10,031 nt of DNA from Eubacteriales bacterium (GTDB lineage Bacteria > Bacillota_A > Clostridia > Christensenellales > Aristaeellaceae): the NCBI GenBank assembly GCA_029974035.1, contig JARKQG010000093.1, positions 1 to 10,031 of the forward strand, read 5' to 3'. A program made the translations under genes and the position numbers. The notes under the pieces were generated by a model, which worked only from the letters and a program-made list of their open reading frames with translations, was not told where the DNA came from and made no database searches. Below, piece by piece: positions 7,256-10,031 of this stretch (its first letter is position 1; every line of letters starts with the position of its first letter).

Positions 7256-7494
7256 TGAACCGTTACGTCGCCACGTTTCACACGCACTTTGCGGCGCTTT
7301 GCACCTTTCGGGCGCTTTGCGGCGCGGGCGTCGCCGCGCGGATGGCGCCGGTGCCGCGGGCGCTCTCGTCGAGCTGCGGCACATGCGTGCTGTATTCGGC
7401 CGAGGCGCCGCTCCTCTCCATGATGCACCGGGACTTTGAGCAAGTGGTGGCCGAGCGCGGGGACGGCGCCTATGAAAGGGTGGCGCAGGCGTGA
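7252..7494 (+). CDS. DUF3343 domain protein
   Basis: A small 80-residue protein of the DUF3343 family, recognised by the N-terminal YVATFHTHFAALCTFRAL stretch (5-22) and the signature PVPRALSSSCGTCV (33-46), which carries a CxxC pair at C42 and C45; C17 and C23 are further cysteines. The family is regularly encoded with SelD, YedE and YedF-like proteins. Its biochemical function is not established to my knowledge. The CxxC suggests a redox, metal or sulfur/selenium-binding site. The ATG at 7252 overlaps the preceding stop (ATGA); a second ATG at 7255 would remove one residue. No clear ribosome site precedes it, so it likely depends on coupling to the TusA-like gene. It has no signal peptide and should be cytoplasmic. 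Confidence 0.85.
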   Translation: MMNRYVATFHTHFAALCTFRALCGAGVAARMAPVPRALSSSCGTCVLYSAEAPLLSMMHRDFEQVVAERGDGAYERVAQA

Positions 7495-8195
7495 ATCTTT
7501 CCGAGGCGTTGAAAATTCCCCGGGGCGTCACCGCCTTTGTGGGCGGCGGCGGCAAGACGACGGCCATTTATCGCCTGGCGCGGGAACTGTCGGAATCGGG
7601 CCGGGTGCTGGTGGCAACCACTACCCGCATCTTCCCGCCGGACTTCCCCACGCTGATCGATCCGAACCCAGAGGCCCTCGACCGCGCTTTTCATCGCCAC
7701 GCCGTGGTGGCCGCGGGCAGCGTCCGCGGGGAGAAACTGGGGCCGCCCCAGGGCCTTTTGACGCTCCTTGTGCGGTGCGACTATGCGCTGATCGAGGCCG
7801 ACGGCGCGCGGGGCCGGCCGCTGAAGGCGCCCGCGGCGCACGAGCCCGTACTCCCGGAGGGCGCGGACCTCGTGGTGGCGGTCATGGGAATAGACGGCGT
7901 CGGCCGCCCGGTTTCCGCGGTGCACAGGCCGGAGCTCTACGCGCATCTGACGGGCAAGCCCATGGACGCCCCGGTGACGCCGGAGGACGCGGCCTATGTG
8001 CTCTGCCACCCGGAAGGGCAGCGAAAACTTGTCCGCTGCGCGTGGCGGGCGCTCGTCAACAAGGCCGACGGCGGGGCGGCGCTGGACATGGCGCGCTCCT
8101 GCGCGCGGCGCATCCCGGGCGAAGCCGTGGTGGCCTCGCTCCGACGCGATCCGATTTTTGTGGAAGTATGGAGGGACGGCGTATGCGCATCCTGA
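7491..8195 (+). CDS. yqeC: Selenium-dependent hydroxylase accessory protein YqeC (P-loop NTPase)
   Basis: A 234-residue protein of the YqeC family (TIGR03172), found almost only with YqeB and selenium-dependent molybdenum hydroxylases. It has a near-N-terminal P loop, FVGGGGKTT (16-24, K22), followed by ATTTRIFPP (42-50), a conserved EADGARGRPLK (102-112) that may supply metal-binding acids, and NKAD at 190-193, which resembles the guanine-specificity motif NKxD. It is probably a nucleotide-dependent maturation factor for the selenium-containing molybdenum site; the reaction is unknown. The GTG start at 7491 is chosen because it places the P loop at the expected distance, overlaps the DUF3343 stop as GTGA, and has AAAGGG (7475-7480) 10 bases upstream. 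It overlaps yqeB by 13 bp. Confidence 0.9.
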   Translation: MNLSEALKIPRGVTAFVGGGGKTTAIYRLARELSESGRVLVATTTRIFPPDFPTLIDPNPEALDRAFHRHAVVAAGSVRGEKLGPPQGLLTLLVRCDYALIEADGARGRPLKAPAAHEPVLPEGADLVVAVMGIDGVGRPVSAVHRPELYAHLTGKPMDAPVTPEDAAYVLCHPEGQRKLVRCAWRALVNKADGGAALDMARSCARRIPGEAVVASLRRDPIFVEVWRDGVCAS

Positions 8196-8980
8196 TCAAG
8201 GGCGCGGGCGACCTGGCCACGGGCGTCGCGGTGCGCCTGAAGCGCGCGGGTTTTGAGGTGGCGATGACGGATCTTGCCCACCCGACCGCCGTCCGGCGCA
8301 CGGTCAGCTTTTGCGAGGCGATTCCGGAGGGCGAGACCATCGTGGAAGGCATTCGCGCCCGGCGCGCGGCAGACGGCGCCGCGGCGCTTCGCATCCTCGC
8401 CGAGGGGGACATCGCGGTGATTCCGGACCCGGAGACGCGCTGTCTGGCAACCCTCCGCCCCGCCGCGCTGGTGGACGCGATCCTCGCCAAGCGCAATACC
8501 GGCACAGAGATTTCCGACGCGCCGGTGGTCGTGGCACTGGGGCCGGGCTTTACGGCGGGGGTGGACTGCCACGCGGTGGTGGAAACCATGCGCGGGCACG
8601 ACCTGGGCCGCGCGCTCTTCTCGGGCTGCGCCCATCCGAACACCGGCGTGCCCGGCGAGATCGGCGGCTACACGGTGCAGCGGCTCTTGCGGGCCCCGGC
8701 CGACGGACGGTTTGAGCCGAGGGTGAGGATCGGTGACAGCGTGCGCGCGGGCGACTGCGTGGCAACGGTAGGTCAGAAGGCGCTGAACGCCTCGATCTCC
8801 GGCATGGTTCGCGGCCTTCTTCGCGCGGGCACGCCGGTGTTTTTGGGCATGAAAAGCGGCGACATCGATCCCCGCTGCGAGGTCGCCCACTGTTTTTCGG
8901 TCTCCGACAAGGCGCGCGCCATCGGCGGCGGCGTACTGGAGGCGATTCTGGAACTGGGGGGCATGATCCGTGGAAAGTGA
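8183..8980 (+). CDS. yqeB: Selenium-dependent molybdenum cofactor maturation protein YqeB (EF2563 family)
   Basis: A 265-residue protein of the EF2563/YqeB family (TIGR03309). The N-terminal RILIKGAGDLATGVAVRL (2-19) resembles a Rossmann dinucleotide-binding turn. The family core is GPGFTAGVDCHAVVETMRGH (120-139), followed by HPNTGVPGEIGGYT (151-164). Residues about 178-235 (VRIGDSVRAG to GDIDPR) look like a small barrel-sandwich (lipoyl-like) domain. The protein ends with SDKARAIGGGVLEAIL (241-256). It is thought to act with YqeC in making the selenium-containing hydroxylase; the chemistry is undetermined. The frame is open for 249 codons upstream, but the ATG at 8183 is chosen for its GAGGGA site (8171-8176) and because it begins the conserved domain. 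It overlaps yqeC by 13 bp and selD by 11 bp. Confidence 0.92.
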   Translation: MRILIKGAGDLATGVAVRLKRAGFEVAMTDLAHPTAVRRTVSFCEAIPEGETIVEGIRARRAADGAAALRILAEGDIAVIPDPETRCLATLRPAALVDAILAKRNTGTEISDAPVVVALGPGFTAGVDCHAVVETMRGHDLGRALFSGCAHPNTGVPGEIGGYTVQRLLRAPADGRFEPRVRIGDSVRAGDCVATVGQKALNASISGMVRGLLRAGTPVFLGMKSGDIDPRCEVAHCFSVSDKARAIGGGVLEAILELGGMIRGK

Positions 8981-10007
8981 CGTGAAACTGACAAAGCTCG
9001 CCCGCTGCGCCGGATGCGGCGCGAAGGTGGGCGCGGGCGTGCTGGCGCAGCTTCTGGGCGGCCTCGAAACCGTGCGGGACGAGAACCTGCTGGTGGGCTA
9101 CGATAAGAGCGACGACGCGTCGGTCTACCGCGTCAGCGACGAACTGGCGATCGTCAACACGGTGGACTTCTTCCCCCCCATCGTGGACGACCCCTACACC
9201 TTTGGGCGCATCGCGGCCACCAACGCCCTGTCCGACGTGTACGCCATGGGCGGAGAACCGAAGCTGGCGCAGAATATTCTGGGCATCCCCCGGGACATGC
9301 CCGGCGGCGCGGTGCGGGAGATCCTCCGCGGCGGCTGCGACGCGGCCTTTGAGGCGGGCGCGATCATCACCGGCGGGCACTCGATCTTTCTGGCGGAGCC
9401 GGTGTACGGCCTCGCGGTGACGGGCTTTGTCCGGCCGGACAGACTGCTGCGAAACTGCGGCGCGCTGCCGGGCGACGCGCTGATCCTCACAAAGCCGCTG
9501 GGCGTGGGCATCGTGATGACCGGGCAGAAGGCGGGGCTGGCCGATGACCGGGCGGTGGAAGCCGCCGTGCGGCAGATGACGGCGCTCAACCGCGCCGCCC
9601 GGGACGCGATGGCGCGCTTTCGCGTGCACGCCTGCACCGATGTGACCGGATTTTCGCTGATGGGTCACGCGCTGGAGATGGCCCAGGGTTCCGGCGTGAC
9701 GCTGTCCATGGACGCACGGGGCATCTCTCTTTTGCCGGGCGCGCTGGAACTGGCGCGGATGGGCCTGCTGCCGGAGGGCATGTACCGGAACCGCAGCTTT
9801 TCGGAGGAACACGTGCAAAGCCGGGGCGTCCCCCTTGAAATCATGGATGTGCTCTTCGGCCCGGAGACCTCCGGCGGTCTTCTGATCGCGGTGGACGACC
9901 GGGATGCGGACGCCCTCTTGGACGCCCTGACCGGCAAGGCACCTTCCGCGCGAAAGATCGGCCGGGCTGCTAAAAAGGGCGACTCCTGGATTGAAGTCAG
10001 CGTATAA
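8970..10007 (+). CDS. selD: Selenide, water dikinase (selenophosphate synthase), cysteine form
   Basis: Makes selenophosphate from selenide and ATP, releasing AMP and phosphate. The protein has 345 residues, normal for SelD. The catalytic pair is C16 and K19 in AGCGAK, aligning with E. coli C17 and K20; the position is cysteine, not selenocysteine. ATP/metal-binding segments are GYDKSDDASVYR (43-54), TVDFF (64-68) and NALSDVYAMGGEP (85-97). C-terminal family landmarks are CTDVTGFSLMGHALEMA and FGPETSGGLLIAV. The GTG at 8970 is chosen as start because a G-rich site (8956-8961) lies 8 bases upstream; a GTG at 8982 is possible but its nearest site is only 4 bases away. It is the last gene of the operon visible here and overlaps yqeB by 11 bp. 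It supplies selenophosphate for either selenoproteins, selenouridine or the hydroxylase cofactor; context favours the last. Confidence 0.97.
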   Translation: MESDVKLTKLARCAGCGAKVGAGVLAQLLGGLETVRDENLLVGYDKSDDASVYRVSDELAIVNTVDFFPPIVDDPYTFGRIAATNALSDVYAMGGEPKLAQNILGIPRDMPGGAVREILRGGCDAAFEAGAIITGGHSIFLAEPVYGLAVTGFVRPDRLLRNCGALPGDALILTKPLGVGIVMTGQKAGLADDRAVEAAVRQMTALNRAARDAMARFRVHACTDVTGFSLMGHALEMAQGSGVTLSMDARGISLLPGALELARMGLLPEGMYRNRSFSEEHVQSRGVPLEIMDVLFGPETSGGLLIAVDDRDADALLDALTGKAPSARKIGRAAKKGDSWIEVSV

Positions 10008-10016
10008 GAGGCGCGC

Positions 10017-10031
10017 GGGCCCATGAGGCCC
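10017..10031 (+). terminator. Possible truncated terminator hairpin after selD
   Basis: GGGCC (10017-10021) pairs perfectly with GGCCC (10027-10031) around a CATGA loop, starting 10 bases after the selD stop. The left flank (GCGCGC) could lengthen the stem, but the right flank and any T run lie outside the window. The ATG at 10023 inside the loop could instead begin another gene; only three codons are visible. Confidence 0.3.

Noticed and set aside
7436..8182. A long in-frame extension upstream of yqeB.
   Set aside because: It runs through the whole of yqeC in another frame; the ATG at 8183 begins the conserved YqeB domain and has a ribosome site.
8970..9020. A selenocysteine codon at the SelD active site.
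   Set aside because: The catalytic position reads as a cysteine codon (C16); there is no in-frame TGA in the gene.
8550..9818. A 422-codon open frame on the minus strand, antisense to yqeB and selD.
   Set aside because: Low-complexity Arg/Ala/Pro/His-rich translation without motifs, fully covered by two certain genes.
1..10031. CRISPR arrays, insertion sequences, tRNA genes or long direct repeats.
   Set aside because: None was seen; coding density is continuous and the recognised genes account for nearly all bases.

Overview
The window is GC-rich (roughly two thirds G+C by eye) and densely coded, with ten genes and almost no intergenic DNA. The gene families and their order fit a high-GC member of the Clostridia (Bacillota). 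Close relatives of the selenium cluster are known from Enterococcus faecalis (the EF2563-EF2570 neighbourhood) and many clostridia. The lineage is inferred from gene content; there is no rRNA or tRNA to confirm it.

Layout: (1) 1-1192, plus strand, is the C-terminal three quarters of a large FAD-dependent dehydrogenase that runs in from the left. (2) 1201-4752, minus strand, is a three-gene unit read right to left: a GH65 maltose phosphorylase, a beta-phosphoglucomutase and a small SAM-dependent methyltransferase. Its genes overlap or lie within 1 bp of each other, and a good promoter sits just upstream inside the end of the next gene. The first two genes form a phosphorolytic maltose pathway (maltose + Pi to glucose + beta-glucose 1-phosphate, then glucose 6-phosphate). 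The methyltransferase converges on the FAD enzyme with only 8 bp between stop codons. (3) 4786-5940, minus strand, is a class V aminotransferase of the cysteine desulfurase type. (4) 5991-10007, plus strand, diverges from it and is a tight six-gene operon: YedE-type selenium transporter, stand-alone TusA/YedF-like protein, DUF3343 protein, YqeC, YqeB and SelD.

Regions 3 and 4 together are the accessory set for selenium-dependent molybdenum hydroxylases, the 'labile selenium' or third selenium trait associated with orphan SelD (Haft and Self, 2008). A plausible flow is selenium entry through YedE, mobilisation by the desulfurase-like enzyme, hand-off through the TusA-like and DUF3343 cysteine proteins, activation to selenophosphate by SelD, and insertion into a molybdenum hydroxylase with YqeB and YqeC. 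The hydroxylase itself and selA/selB/selC are not in the window, so whether SelD is truly orphan cannot be judged here.

The selenium system is a recognised one rather than new. Its least understood parts are the separate TusA-like and DUF3343 proteins, YqeC and YqeB, none of which has a firmly established biochemical role to my knowledge. No mobile elements, CRISPR arrays or structural RNA genes were seen, and no gene-free stretch exceeds about 50 bp.
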